A stretch of DNA of 64,000 nt, taken from assembly GCF_012720115.1 (NCBI RefSeq), contig NZ_VNWN01000008.1, positions 124,001 to 188,000 on the forward strand, given 5' to 3'. This DNA comes from Sneathiella chinensis. Lineage in GTDB: Bacteria > Pseudomonadota > Alphaproteobacteria > Sneathiellales > Sneathiellaceae. Of the stretch, positions 1 to 7,971 are shown in pieces; position 1 is the first letter of the stretch; each line of letters opens with the position of its first letter. The notes beneath the pieces are model-generated. The model made no database searches. It was not told the origin of the DNA and saw only the letters and a list, made by a program, of their open reading frames with translations. Position numbers and translations under genes: made by a program.

Positions 1-2
1 AC

Positions 3-374
3 ACGCTTCTTGAATTTCACCGATCCCACGGGAAGCTGGCCACCCTGACCGCCGTGCGGCCCCCGGCCCGCTTTGGCCATCTGGATTTGCAAGGGAACCA
101 GATTGTCGAATTTTCCGAGAAACCGCAAACATCCGAAGGCTGGATCAACGGCGCCTTCTTTGTGCTGGAGCCAGAGGTCTTTGACTATATCGAGGGCGAC
201 GACACCCAGTTTGAAAAGGAACCGCTGGAACGGCTGGCCCGGGACGGACAGTTGATGGCCTATCGCCACCAGTCCTTCTGGCAGTGCATGGACACGATCC
301 GCGACAAGAAACGATTGGAAGAAATGTGGGCGTCAGGACAGGCACCCTGGAATTCATGGAGCCACAGATTATGA
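3..374 (+). CDS. rfbF: Glucose-1-phosphate cytidylyltransferase, C-terminal part
   Basis: This gene is cut by the left edge; the reading frame is open from base 3 and ends at a TGA at 372-374. RfbF makes CDP-glucose from glucose-1-phosphate and CTP in the cytoplasm, the first step towards CDP-linked deoxysugars. The visible 123 residues match the end of the family: TAVRPPARFG, then EKP, then the conserved EGWINGAFFVLEP, EPLERLA and FWQCMDT blocks, and a closing APWNSWS. The catalytic N-terminal GGxGTR-type loop lies outside the window. The stop overlaps the next start as ATGA, so the epimerase is translationally coupled to it. Downstream are sugar methyltransferases, which fits a branched or deoxysugar pathway. 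Confidence 0.9.
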   Translation, partial: TLLEFHRSHGKLATLTAVRPPARFGHLDLQGNQIVEFSEKPQTSEGWINGAFFVLEPEVFDYIEGDDTQFEKEPLERLARDGQLMAYRHQSFWQCMDTIRDKKRLEEMWASGQAPWNSWSHRL

Positions 375-1399
375 GAGTACTCGTCACAGGACATAAAGGG
401 TATATCGGTGTGATTCTGGTTCCCCTGCTGCTGGAACGCGGATATGACGTGACCGGCTTTGACAGCGATCTTTTCCGATCCTGCGATTACGGGGGGCACC
501 CGGTTCCGATACCGGAAATCATCAAGGATGTGCGGGATGCGGAACAGGAGGATCTTGAAGGGTTTGATGCCATCATCCATCTGGCGGGCCTGTCCAATGA
601 TCCCCTTGGCGACCTGAACCCGTCGCTGACCGAACGCATCAATTTCGAAGCCTCGGAACGGTTGGCCCGCCTTGCCCGCGACGCCGGGGTCAAACGGTTT
701 ATCTTCTCGTCCTCCTGCTCCAACTACGGGGCGTCCGGGGATAACTGGCTGAACGAGGACAGCGCCTTCAATCCGGTCACACCCTACGGGGTTTCCAAGG
801 TGCGGGTGGAACAGGCCCTCTCGAAACTGGCACGGGATGACTTCACCGTCACCTTCCTCAGAAATGCAACGGCCTATGGGGTTTCCTGCCGGTTGCGGTT
901 TGATCTGGTGCTCAACAATCTGGTGGCATGGGCTGTCACCACCGGCCAGATTTACATCAAGAGCGACGGCACCCCCTGGCGCCCGATTGTGCATATCGAG
1001 GATATATCCCGCGCCTTCATCGCCGTTCTGGAAGCGGACCCCGCGCTTGTGAATGGGGAGGCCTTCAATGTGGGCCGCAACGAGGACAATTACCGCATCC
1101 GTGATCTGGCCCAGTTCGTCAAGGACACCGTTCCCGGTTGCGAGGTGGCCTATGCCCCTGATGCTGGCCCGGACAAGCGCTGTTACCGGGTGGATTGCAG
1201 CAAGATTCTGAAAACCCTGCCCGGTTTCCAGCCCCGATGGTCCGCCCAGAAAGGGGTTGAGGAACTCTATCAGGCCTTTACGGATACGCCCCTGACGCTG
1301 GAGGAATTCGAGGGGGACGCCTATCAGCGCATCGCCCATGTGAAATCCCTGCTGGCATCCGGGAAATTGTCCCCGGAATTAAGATGGCAGGAGCAGTGA
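371..1399 (+). CDS. NAD-dependent nucleotide-sugar epimerase/dehydratase (extended SDR)
   Basis: A 342-residue extended short-chain dehydrogenase/reductase. The Rossmann glycine motif is at the very start (VTGHKGYIG), the SSS of the catalytic triad is in FIFSSSCSNYG, and the YxxxK pair is in YGVSK. The LAGLSNDPLG and RNATAYG stretches are usual in nucleotide-sugar 4-epimerases, 4,6-dehydratases and 4-ketoreductases. I chose the ATG at 371 because the glycine motif follows at once and it overlaps the stop of the preceding cytidylyltransferase; an in-frame ATG further upstream (284) would add an unrelated N-terminus read out of frame from that gene. It probably acts on a CDP- or dTDP-sugar. The precise reaction cannot be told from the sequence. 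Confidence 0.85.
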   Translation: MRVLVTGHKGYIGVILVPLLLERGYDVTGFDSDLFRSCDYGGHPVPIPEIIKDVRDAEQEDLEGFDAIIHLAGLSNDPLGDLNPSLTERINFEASERLARLARDAGVKRFIFSSSCSNYGASGDNWLNEDSAFNPVTPYGVSKVRVEQALSKLARDDFTVTFLRNATAYGVSCRLRFDLVLNNLVAWAVTTGQIYIKSDGTPWRPIVHIEDISRAFIAVLEADPALVNGEAFNVGRNEDNYRIRDLAQFVKDTVPGCEVAYAPDAGPDKRCYRVDCSKILKTLPGFQPRWSAQKGVEELYQAFTDTPLTLEEFEGDAYQRIAHVKSLLASGKLSPELRWQEQ

Positions 1400-1400
1400 G

Positions 1401-2696
1401 ATGAACGAGATGACCTTCAACGGACAGACCCTGCTTCCCGAAACCACAGTGATTGACCGGTGCCGGTCCTGCCAGTCCGACCATCTGACTGACATCCAGT
1501 ATTTCGGCGAGACACCGCTTGCCGACAAACTGGTGCGGCACGACCAACTGGCCTATCCTCAATATCGGGCGCCGCTGACACTGACCCAGTGCACGGATTG
1601 CGGGCTGGCCCAGATACGGGAAACCGTCTCTCCCGACATTCTGTTCGGCGGCGACTACCCCTATTATTCCTCTGTCTCGCCAGCCCTGCTCCGTCATTTC
1701 GGGCGCAGCGCCGAAAACCTGATCGCAAAGCGGAAGCTGGACAGAAACAGCCTTGTGGTGGAGGCCGCCAGCAATGACGGCTACATGCTGAAAGTCTTTG
1801 CCGATCATGGCATTCCGGTTCTGGGGATTGATCCGGCATCAGGCCCGGCAGCCGTAGCGAACGCCAACGGTATCCACACCCTGAATACCTTCTTCACCGC
1901 CGATCTGGCCCGCCAGCTGGCGGACGAGGGGAAACAGGCCGATCTGTTTCTTGCCAACAATGTGCTGGCCCATGTGCCTGACCTGAACGGTTTTGTGGCG
2001 GGCATTGCCACGATCCTGAAGCCGGACGGACAAGCCGTTATCGAGGCCCCCTACCTGAAGGACCTTGTGGACCACTGCGAATTCGACACCATCTATCACC
2101 AGCATCTTTGCTATTTTTCCCTGTCCAGCCTGATCCCGCTGTTTGAACGGCACGGACTGCATCTGAATGATGTGGATCATACGGACATCCACGGCGGCAG
2201 CCTGCGGCTTTATATTTCAGGCGGGGAAGGACAAAGCAGCACCCTTCGGGACATGCTGGCGGAGGAACGGACGTGCCATATCACCCGTCCCGCCTATTTC
2301 ACCGCCTTCAAGGACCGCCTTTCCACCATCAAGACAGACCTGCATATCCTGCTGGACGGCCTGAAGGCGACCCATGCGCGGATTGCCGGATATGGGGCCG
2401 CGGCCAAGGCGACGACACTGCTGCATTATCTGGATATCGAGGATGGGTATCTGGACTGTGTTCTGGATCGGAATGAAAACAAGCAGGGCTGGTTCATGCC
2501 GGGCACCGCGCTGGAAATCCGCCATCCCGATTGGCTGGCGGACAACCCGCCGGATTACGTGATGATTCTGGCGTGGAACTTTGCCAATGAAATCATGAAG
2601 GACCAAAGCCGGTTTGCCGGTCAGGGGGGACAATTCATTCTGCCTGTTCCCACGCCCGGTATCGTCAATGGCCCTGTCCAGAACAAGTCCCTGTAA
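1401..2696 (+). CDS. Nucleotide-sugar C-methyltransferase, Zn-binding type (first copy)
   Basis: A 431-residue SAM-dependent methyltransferase with the three-part architecture of TylC3/NovU-type sugar C-methyltransferases. An N-terminal zinc-binding domain carries CRSC near residue 21 and CTDCGL near 63. A central class I methyltransferase core carries VVEAASNDGYMLK (SAM motif I) and GIDPASGP. The C-terminal domain has GYGAAAKATTLLHY and ends with VPTPGIVNG. The YHQHLCYFSL stretch holds the Tyr/His residues used for deprotonating the keto-sugar in this family. An AGGAG ribosome site lies about 10 bases before the ATG. The gene follows the epimerase by one base and a second, divergent copy follows. 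It likely adds a methyl branch at C3 or C5 of a 4-keto sugar. Confidence 0.87.
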   Translation: MNEMTFNGQTLLPETTVIDRCRSCQSDHLTDIQYFGETPLADKLVRHDQLAYPQYRAPLTLTQCTDCGLAQIRETVSPDILFGGDYPYYSSVSPALLRHFGRSAENLIAKRKLDRNSLVVEAASNDGYMLKVFADHGIPVLGIDPASGPAAVANANGIHTLNTFFTADLARQLADEGKQADLFLANNVLAHVPDLNGFVAGIATILKPDGQAVIEAPYLKDLVDHCEFDTIYHQHLCYFSLSSLIPLFERHGLHLNDVDHTDIHGGSLRLYISGGEGQSSTLRDMLAEERTCHITRPAYFTAFKDRLSTIKTDLHILLDGLKATHARIAGYGAAAKATTLLHYLDIEDGYLDCVLDRNENKQGWFMPGTALEIRHPDWLADNPPDYVMILAWNFANEIMKDQSRFAGQGGQFILPVPTPGIVNGPVQNKSL

Positions 2697-2708
2697 CTCA
2701 GACCAAGG

Positions 2709-3902
2709 ATGGGATCGACCGTGACCAATGAACTGACATCCTGCCCGGCCTGTGCGGGCACCACCCTGACCGCCTTCTACGAGGTGGCTGACGTCCCTGT
2801 CCATAGCTGCCTGATGCTGGACAACCCGGAGGAGGCGAAAGCCTTTCCGCGAGGGGACGTCAAACTGGCCCAATGCGAAGACTGCGGATTTATCACCAAT
2901 CTGCTGTTTGACCCCCAATGGTCTACCTATGCGCCCAATTATGAAGACCAGCAAAGCTTTTCACCCACCTTCAACGGTTTTGCCGGGGATCTGGCGCGGG
3001 GGTTGATCGACCGGTATGACATTCATGACAAGACCCTGGTCGAGGTGGGATGCTCGAAAGGGGATTTCCTTGCGCTGATGTGTGAGCTTGGCAATAACCG
3101 GGGGGTCGGCATCGACCCCAGCGCCGTGGCAGGCCGGGTCAAGACCACGGCGGCCGATCGGCTTCGCTTTATCAATGATTATTACGGCGACGAACACACG
3201 GATATTCCCGCCGATTTCATCTATACCCGTCATACGCTGGAGCATGTCCAGCCGGTGCGGGATTTCACCGCCCTGATCCGCAAGGCAGCCACGCAAGGCT
3301 CGCCCGTGCCCGTCATGATCGAAATACCCGATATGATGCGGGTTCTGGAAACCGCCGCGTTCGAGGATATCTATTACGAGCATTGCTCCTATTTCACGCC
3401 GGGAACCCTTGCCCGTCTGGCCCGCAAGGTTGGCTTCGACCTTCTTGACCTGCGGCTGGAATATGACAACCAGTATCTGGTTCTGGAGGCCCGGCCGGGC
3501 CCGTTATCCGGCAAGACACTGGCCATCGAGGAAGATGTTGCCGCCACCAAGGCGATGGTCCAGACCTTCCTGTCCCGGATCGAGGGGAAACTGTCTGGCT
3601 GGAAGACCCGGATCAAGGACGCCCGCCAACGGGGAGAGAAAATCGCCGTCTGGGGGTCCGGGTCAAAATGCGTCGCCTTTCTGACCACCCTCGGGATGGT
3701 GGATCAGATCGATATGGTGGTGGATATCAACCCCAATCGGCATGGCAAATATGCGCCCGGCCTCGGGGTCCGTATTCACGACCCGAACGACCTGAAACAG
3801 CTTCAGCCGGAGCAGGTCATCATCATGAACGACATATACGAACCTGAAATCACACGGGACATACAGGCCATGGGCCTGACCCCGGAAATCAGGACAATCT
3901 AG
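2709..3902 (+). CDS. Nucleotide-sugar C-methyltransferase, Zn-binding type (second copy)
   Basis: A 397-residue protein of the same three-domain family as its upstream neighbour. It has the N-terminal cysteines CPACAG and CEDCGF, a SAM site VEVGCSKGDFL followed by GIDPS, the TRHTLEHV and YYEHCSYFTP active-site stretches, and a C-terminal IAVWGSGSKCVAFL domain. The two proteins share layout but differ widely in sequence, so this is an old duplication or two separate acquisitions rather than a recent tandem repeat. It probably acts on a different sugar intermediate or carbon than the first. The 12-base gap places it in the same operon. Substrate is not deducible; an O-methyltransferase role is less likely given the family. 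Confidence 0.83.
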   Translation: MGSTVTNELTSCPACAGTTLTAFYEVADVPVHSCLMLDNPEEAKAFPRGDVKLAQCEDCGFITNLLFDPQWSTYAPNYEDQQSFSPTFNGFAGDLARGLIDRYDIHDKTLVEVGCSKGDFLALMCELGNNRGVGIDPSAVAGRVKTTAADRLRFINDYYGDEHTDIPADFIYTRHTLEHVQPVRDFTALIRKAATQGSPVPVMIEIPDMMRVLETAAFEDIYYEHCSYFTPGTLARLARKVGFDLLDLRLEYDNQYLVLEARPGPLSGKTLAIEEDVAATKAMVQTFLSRIEGKLSGWKTRIKDARQRGEKIAVWGSGSKCVAFLTTLGMVDQIDMVVDINPNRHGKYAPGLGVRIHDPNDLKQLQPEQVIIMNDIYEPEITRDIQAMGLTPEIRTI

Positions 3903-3950
3903 AAAGAAAGAAACCGATAACGACAACCGAATGCCGGGGGCACGAAGAAA

Positions 3951-5048
3951 ATGTCAAAACTACTGATGGTCAGTGCACGCGATGTCTTCTCCGATTTTGC
4001 AGATTGCTGCGCCTTTGAACTTGAGGATACGATTCACGAGGCGCTGGATGCGGATTTCCTGCTGCTGGGAAAACAGCATTTCTCTCCATCCTCGACCAAT
4101 CTCAACAAGAACGGTTTCAACAACCGCAAGGAATATGACGCCGTTTTCATTGTCACCAACAACTTCCGAAAACTGGCCATCACCATCCAGATGATGGAGA
4201 AACTGGGTATTCAGGCGAAACAGACCGCCGCCTATGTCTTCGGGGCCTATGTGCATGACCTGCAATATTTTCACCTGCCGGCGGCAAAGCATCTGCTGCC
4301 CCGCTACACGGCCCTGAAAAAGGTCGATCACTTCTTTGGCCCCATCCCGGAAACCCTGTCCGCCCTGTCGAACATGCTGGACCGGCCGTTTCACTATTCC
4401 CCCATTGCCGTCGATGTCCTGAACGTGGCCCATGAAGGGCAGGAAAGATGGATATCCGTCAACGGCTTTGGCCGTCAGGAGCCGGGCGTCAACAACCTGC
4501 TGGCGGACACCATGAACCGCCCTGGCAGCCCCCATGTCTACTTCCATACCAACAGCATGGTGTCCGCCGGGCTTCTGGACTGGAAACGGTACCGGGAACA
4601 GTTCTGGCACCTGCTGCGCATGTCACGGCTGTCGCTGACCTTCGATGCCCTGTTCTATAATCCCGGCAACCGCGCCAAGCATTCCTTCGTCGGGCCAAGG
4701 TGGTATGAAAGCCTTGCGACCGGCACCGTTGTCATCGGACAGGCCCCGAAAACAGACGAGGCCAAGGCCCTTCTGGATTGGGACAACGCCACCGTTGACC
4801 TTCCCGAAAACCCGGCAAAGGCAGTCGATTATATTCTCGGCATGCTTAGCGCCCCGGAGGAGCTGGATAGAATCGGGCAGGAAAATATCCGCCAGATGCG
4901 CCAACGGCACGATTGGCGCTACCGGATAAAGGACATGCTGGAAAGTCTGGAGATTGAACAACCGGGCATCCTGCAGGAGCAAATCGCCATGCTTCGGCGG
5001 CAGGCTCCGCTGGCCCATCCACAGGCAGCCAATCAGGCCTATCCGTAA
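3951..5048 (+). CDS. Glycosyltransferase-like protein of the sugar operon
   Basis: A 365-residue cytoplasmic protein without signal peptide or membrane span. The C-terminal third looks like the donor-binding half of a GT-B glycosyltransferase: KHSFVGPRWYESLATGTVVIG followed by DLPENPAKAVDYIL resembles the CgeB/glycosyltransferase family 1 pattern in which an acidic or polar pocket binds the nucleotide sugar. The N-terminal half (MSARDVFSDFADCCAFELED) is not one I can place. It lies 48 bases after the second methyltransferase on the same strand and is the last gene before a 103-base gap, so it probably transfers the modified sugar made by its neighbours. Confidence is high that this is a gene, moderate for the function. 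Confidence 0.68.
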   Translation: MSKLLMVSARDVFSDFADCCAFELEDTIHEALDADFLLLGKQHFSPSSTNLNKNGFNNRKEYDAVFIVTNNFRKLAITIQMMEKLGIQAKQTAAYVFGAYVHDLQYFHLPAAKHLLPRYTALKKVDHFFGPIPETLSALSNMLDRPFHYSPIAVDVLNVAHEGQERWISVNGFGRQEPGVNNLLADTMNRPGSPHVYFHTNSMVSAGLLDWKRYREQFWHLLRMSRLSLTFDALFYNPGNRAKHSFVGPRWYESLATGTVVIGQAPKTDEAKALLDWDNATVDLPENPAKAVDYILGMLSAPEELDRIGQENIRQMRQRHDWRYRIKDMLESLEIEQPGILQEQIAMLRRQAPLAHPQAANQAYP

Positions 5049-5151
5049 TCCGCGCCGGGGGTCGGCTCACAAGACACGGCAGTTGCATTGCATTTTACCG
5101 AACCTCTTCATACACTTCCCGGAACCTGACACACCGGAATAAAGGAAGCGT

Positions 5152-6153
5152 ATGGATTCGGTGACACAATTCCTGCTGGGCGCCAGCATTACAGGAGCGA
5201 TTCTTGGCCCCCGGGTGGGCGTGGCACGGTCCCTTGTGATTGGCGGCACGGTCGCCACACTGCCGGACCTTGACACCTTTGTTCCCTTTATCGACCCCAT
5301 TGAGGCGATGACCCACCATCGGGGATTTTCCCATTCCTTTCTGGTGCAAACCCTTGTCGCCCCGGTCATCATGCTGCTCATTGCCTTTGTCAGCAGGCGG
5401 ACCCGCGACCATAAACGGCTTGTCCTGCTGGCGGTCTGGCTGACCCTGACCACCCACAGCCTGCTGGACAGCCTGACCAGTTATGGCACCCAGGTTCTGT
5501 GGCCGTTCGAGGTGGCACCGCCCCTTGCCATCCCCGCCGTTTTCATCATTGATCCGCTCTATACCCTTCTGTTACTGGCCGGGGTGGCGGCGGCATTTGT
5601 GACCAGAAACAAGGGTTCAAAAGGATTGTCCATCAACAGGGGGACCCTTGCCCTCAGCACGGCATATCTGTGCCTTGGCGTGGTGCTGCATACCAGCATC
5701 ACCGCCCGGGCCGAGGCTGACCCCCGCTTTCAGGACATGAAGGTCCATGTCCAGCCGACCCCGTTCAACATACTGGTCTGGCAGGTTCTGGGCGTATCGG
5801 ATACTGCGGTGACAACCGGCCTGACCGGACCGCTGGACCGCTGCACCATCACGGCCTTATCCCGTCGGGATCGCCTGAAAAGCCTGCCGGGATATACGCC
5901 GCCGCCGTCTGTCCAGCGCCTTGAATGGTTTACGGATGGATTTTTTTCCTATGACATCAAAGGGCAATACGCGACAATTACAGACTTGCGCATGGGTTAT
6001 CCGCCCGATTTCGTGTTTTCATTCCGAATTGCCGAACTTGCCGGATCAGGCCCGCACCCCATCGAACCGACCCGCCTGCGGCTTGACCCGACGGACCGTC
6101 TGACGTCTCTTGCCGGCATGTGGGAAAATGCACTTGAAGGATGTATCAAGTAA
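5152..6153 (+). CDS. YdjM-like membrane-bound metal-dependent hydrolase family protein
   Basis: A 333-residue integral membrane protein of the YdjM / LexA-regulated inner membrane hydrolase family (PF04307). The N-terminal signature is clear: MDSVTQFLLGASI, then LPDLDTF, then the histidine cluster THHRGFSHS near residue 60, which is the putative metal site. About four hydrophobic segments follow in the first 190 residues (LVAPVIMLLIAF, LLLAGVAAAF and others), then a soluble C-terminal domain. An AAAGGAAG ribosome site precedes the ATG. The stop codon shares one base with the start of the CYTH protein (TAATG), so the two are translationally coupled. The biochemical activity of this family is not established. 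Confidence 0.82.
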   Translation: MDSVTQFLLGASITGAILGPRVGVARSLVIGGTVATLPDLDTFVPFIDPIEAMTHHRGFSHSFLVQTLVAPVIMLLIAFVSRRTRDHKRLVLLAVWLTLTTHSLLDSLTSYGTQVLWPFEVAPPLAIPAVFIIDPLYTLLLLAGVAAAFVTRNKGSKGLSINRGTLALSTAYLCLGVVLHTSITARAEADPRFQDMKVHVQPTPFNILVWQVLGVSDTAVTTGLTGPLDRCTITALSRRDRLKSLPGYTPPPSVQRLEWFTDGFFSYDIKGQYATITDLRMGYPPDFVFSFRIAELAGSGPHPIEPTRLRLDPTDRLTSLAGMWENALEGCIK

Positions 6154-6626
6154 TGGAAATCGAGAAAAAATTTCTGGTGGCTTCCGACCGGTGGAGAGAG
6201 CTGTCCAGCAAATCGGACCATATTGTCCAGTTCTACCTGACCGGGCTGGACCATGAACCCACGGTCCGGCTTCGCAAAAAGGGCGACCGGGGATACCTCA
6301 CGCTCAAATACTCCTCCTGCTCCACGGATACCCTGATCCGCGAGGAATACGAATACCAGATTCCGGCCGAGGATGTGGACGCCCAGATGGGCAAGGCAAC
6401 CGGCCTTGTCATTGAAAAGATCCGTCATTATGTGGCCACCCCCGACGATCACGTCTGGGAAATCGATGAATTCAAGGGCGCCCATGAGGGCCTGATTATT
6501 GCGGAAATTGAACTGACCGATCAGGATGACAGCTTTGAACTTCCCGACTGGATAGGAGAAGACGTCACGGCGGATTCCCGTTACAGTAATCTGGTTCTGT
6601 CCTTCTCCCGCGTCACACCGGAGTGA
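6153..6626 (+). CDS. CYTH-domain triphosphatase/adenylate cyclase-like protein
   Basis: A 157-residue single-domain CYTH protein. The defining ExExK signature is at the N-terminus (MEIEKKFLV), followed by alternating charged beta strands of the tunnel fold: [40 protein letters not shown] and [10 protein letters not shown]. Bacterial members hydrolyse inorganic triphosphate or related polyphosphates with a divalent metal, and a few are class IV adenylate cyclases; the length and motif order fit a triphosphatase. I use the ATG at 6153, which puts the signature at residues 2-6 and overlaps the upstream stop; an ATG 12 bases earlier is in frame but inside the previous gene. It is coupled to the YdjM-like gene and followed by a phosphodiesterase. 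Confidence 0.87.
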   Translation: MEIEKKFLVASDRWRELSSKSDHIVQFYLTGLDHEPTVRLRKKGDRGYLTLKYSSCSTDTLIREEYEYQIPAEDVDAQMGKATGLVIEKIRHYVATPDDHVWEIDEFKGAHEGLIIAEIELTDQDDSFELPDWIGEDVTADSRYSNLVLSFSRVTPE

Positions 6627-6654
6627 CGTATTTCCCGATCTGAAAGGAACCGTT

Positions 6655-7911
6655 ATGGGCCGTCTGTCCTTTTTCCGTCGCGTGCGACAGGCCATCGGCC
6701 TGACGGGCCTTGCCGTTCTGTTTCTGCTGCCCGCCCCCGCACAGGCGGAAACCGATATTCCGGCGCAACTGGGACCGCGCCCTTTCTATCTTCTGGAGCA
6801 ACTGGAGGCGGGGGCCCTCAAAGACAGGCTGGAAGCCTGCAAGGCCGGGCCTTTCTATCGGTCGGATTTCTCCATTGCCCATCGGGGCGCCCCGCTGCAG
6901 TTCCCCGAACATACCCGCCAGTCCTATCAGGCGGCCCTGACCATGGGCGCCGGGATTGTGGAATGCGATGTGACCTTTACCCAGGACCGGGAATTGGTCT
7001 GCCGTCATTCCCAGTGCGACTTGCAGGCGACAACGGATATCCTGCTCAAGCCTGAACTGGCCGGAAAATGCACCCAGCCGTTTCAGCCTGCGGACCCTGC
7101 GACGGGTGCTGCCGCCTCGGCCAAATGCTGCACATCGGATATCACCCTTGCCGAATTTCGCACCCTGAAAGGCAAGATGGACGGCGTCAACAAACAGGCA
7201 ACCACGCCGGAAGAGTATGTCCGCGGCACAGCCGACTGGCGCACCGATCTGTATAGTGCGACCGGAACCCTGATGACCCATGGGGAAAGTCTGAACCTGA
7301 TCGATCGGGCCGGGGCCAAATTCACACCGGAACTGAAAGCCCCCCAGATATCCATGCCGTTTGACGGGGATTTCAGCCAACAGGACTACGCCCGCAAACT
7401 GGTTGAGGATTACAAGGCCCGGAATATTGACCCCTCCCGGGTCTATCTTCAGTCCTTCAATCTGGAAGATATTCGCTTCTGGATCGAAACCGAACCCGAT
7501 TTCGGGCGGCAGGCAGTCTATCTGGACGGACGGTCAAAGCAGATTCGCCCGGACGATCCCAACTCCTTCTCCCCCTCCATGCAGGCGCTGGCGGATATGG
7601 GCCTGAAGATCATTGCTCCGCCGATCTGGATGCTGTTATCGCTGGACGATACCGGGGAAATCATTCCCTCCCTTTATGCACGCAAGGCCAGAGAGGCCGG
7701 TCTTGATATCATCGCGTGGAGTCTGGAACGGTCCGGCCCGCTGACAAATGGCGGGGGCTGGTACTATAAAACCGTCAAACCGGCGATCCGGTCTGATGGG
7801 GACATGCTGAAAGTTCTGGATATTCTGGCCCGGGATGTCGGGGTGATCGGGGTCTTTTCCGACTGGCCCGCAACCACCACCTTTTACGCCAATTGCACCG
7901 ATAAAAACTGA
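6655..7911 (+). CDS. Secreted glycerophosphodiester phosphodiesterase (GDPD family)
   Basis: A 418-residue exported enzyme that hydrolyses glycerophosphodiesters to glycerol-3-phosphate and an alcohol. Residues 1-31 form a Sec signal peptide (RRVRQ, a hydrophobic core, then an AQA cleavage site). The catalytic signature follows: [14 protein letters not shown] with HR and E, then ECDVTFTQD with the metal-binding E and D, and CRHSQCDL with the second catalytic histidine. The length exceeds the usual 250-350 residues because of inserts between the early strands, as in the periplasmic GlpQ-like and fungal-like branch. A GGAAC ribosome site precedes the ATG. It is the last gene of the three-gene group and faces a minus-strand kinase gene. 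Confidence 0.88.
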   Translation: MGRLSFFRRVRQAIGLTGLAVLFLLPAPAQAETDIPAQLGPRPFYLLEQLEAGALKDRLEACKAGPFYRSDFSIAHRGAPLQFPEHTRQSYQAALTMGAGIVECDVTFTQDRELVCRHSQCDLQATTDILLKPELAGKCTQPFQPADPATGAAASAKCCTSDITLAEFRTLKGKMDGVNKQATTPEEYVRGTADWRTDLYSATGTLMTHGESLNLIDRAGAKFTPELKAPQISMPFDGDFSQQDYARKLVEDYKARNIDPSRVYLQSFNLEDIRFWIETEPDFGRQAVYLDGRSKQIRPDDPNSFSPSMQALADMGLKIIAPPIWMLLSLDDTGEIIPSLYARKAREAGLDIIAWSLERSGPLTNGGGWYYKTVKPAIRSDGDMLKVLDILARDVGVIGVFSDWPATTTFYANCTDKN

Positions 7912-7933
7912 CGATACCGATGACGCTGACAGC

Positions 7934-7954
7934 GGCCTGACATCCGTTCAGGCC
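7934..7954. other. Hairpin between convergent genes
   Basis: A perfect 7-bp inverted repeat GGCCTGA / TCAGGCC with a 7-base loop lies in the 60-base gap between the GDPD gene and the convergent hybrid kinase gene. There is no T-run on either side, so it is not a standard intrinsic terminator; it may end transcription weakly in either direction or protect a 3' end. Confidence 0.35.
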
Positions 7955-7971
7955 CGCCGGCGGCCGCAATG

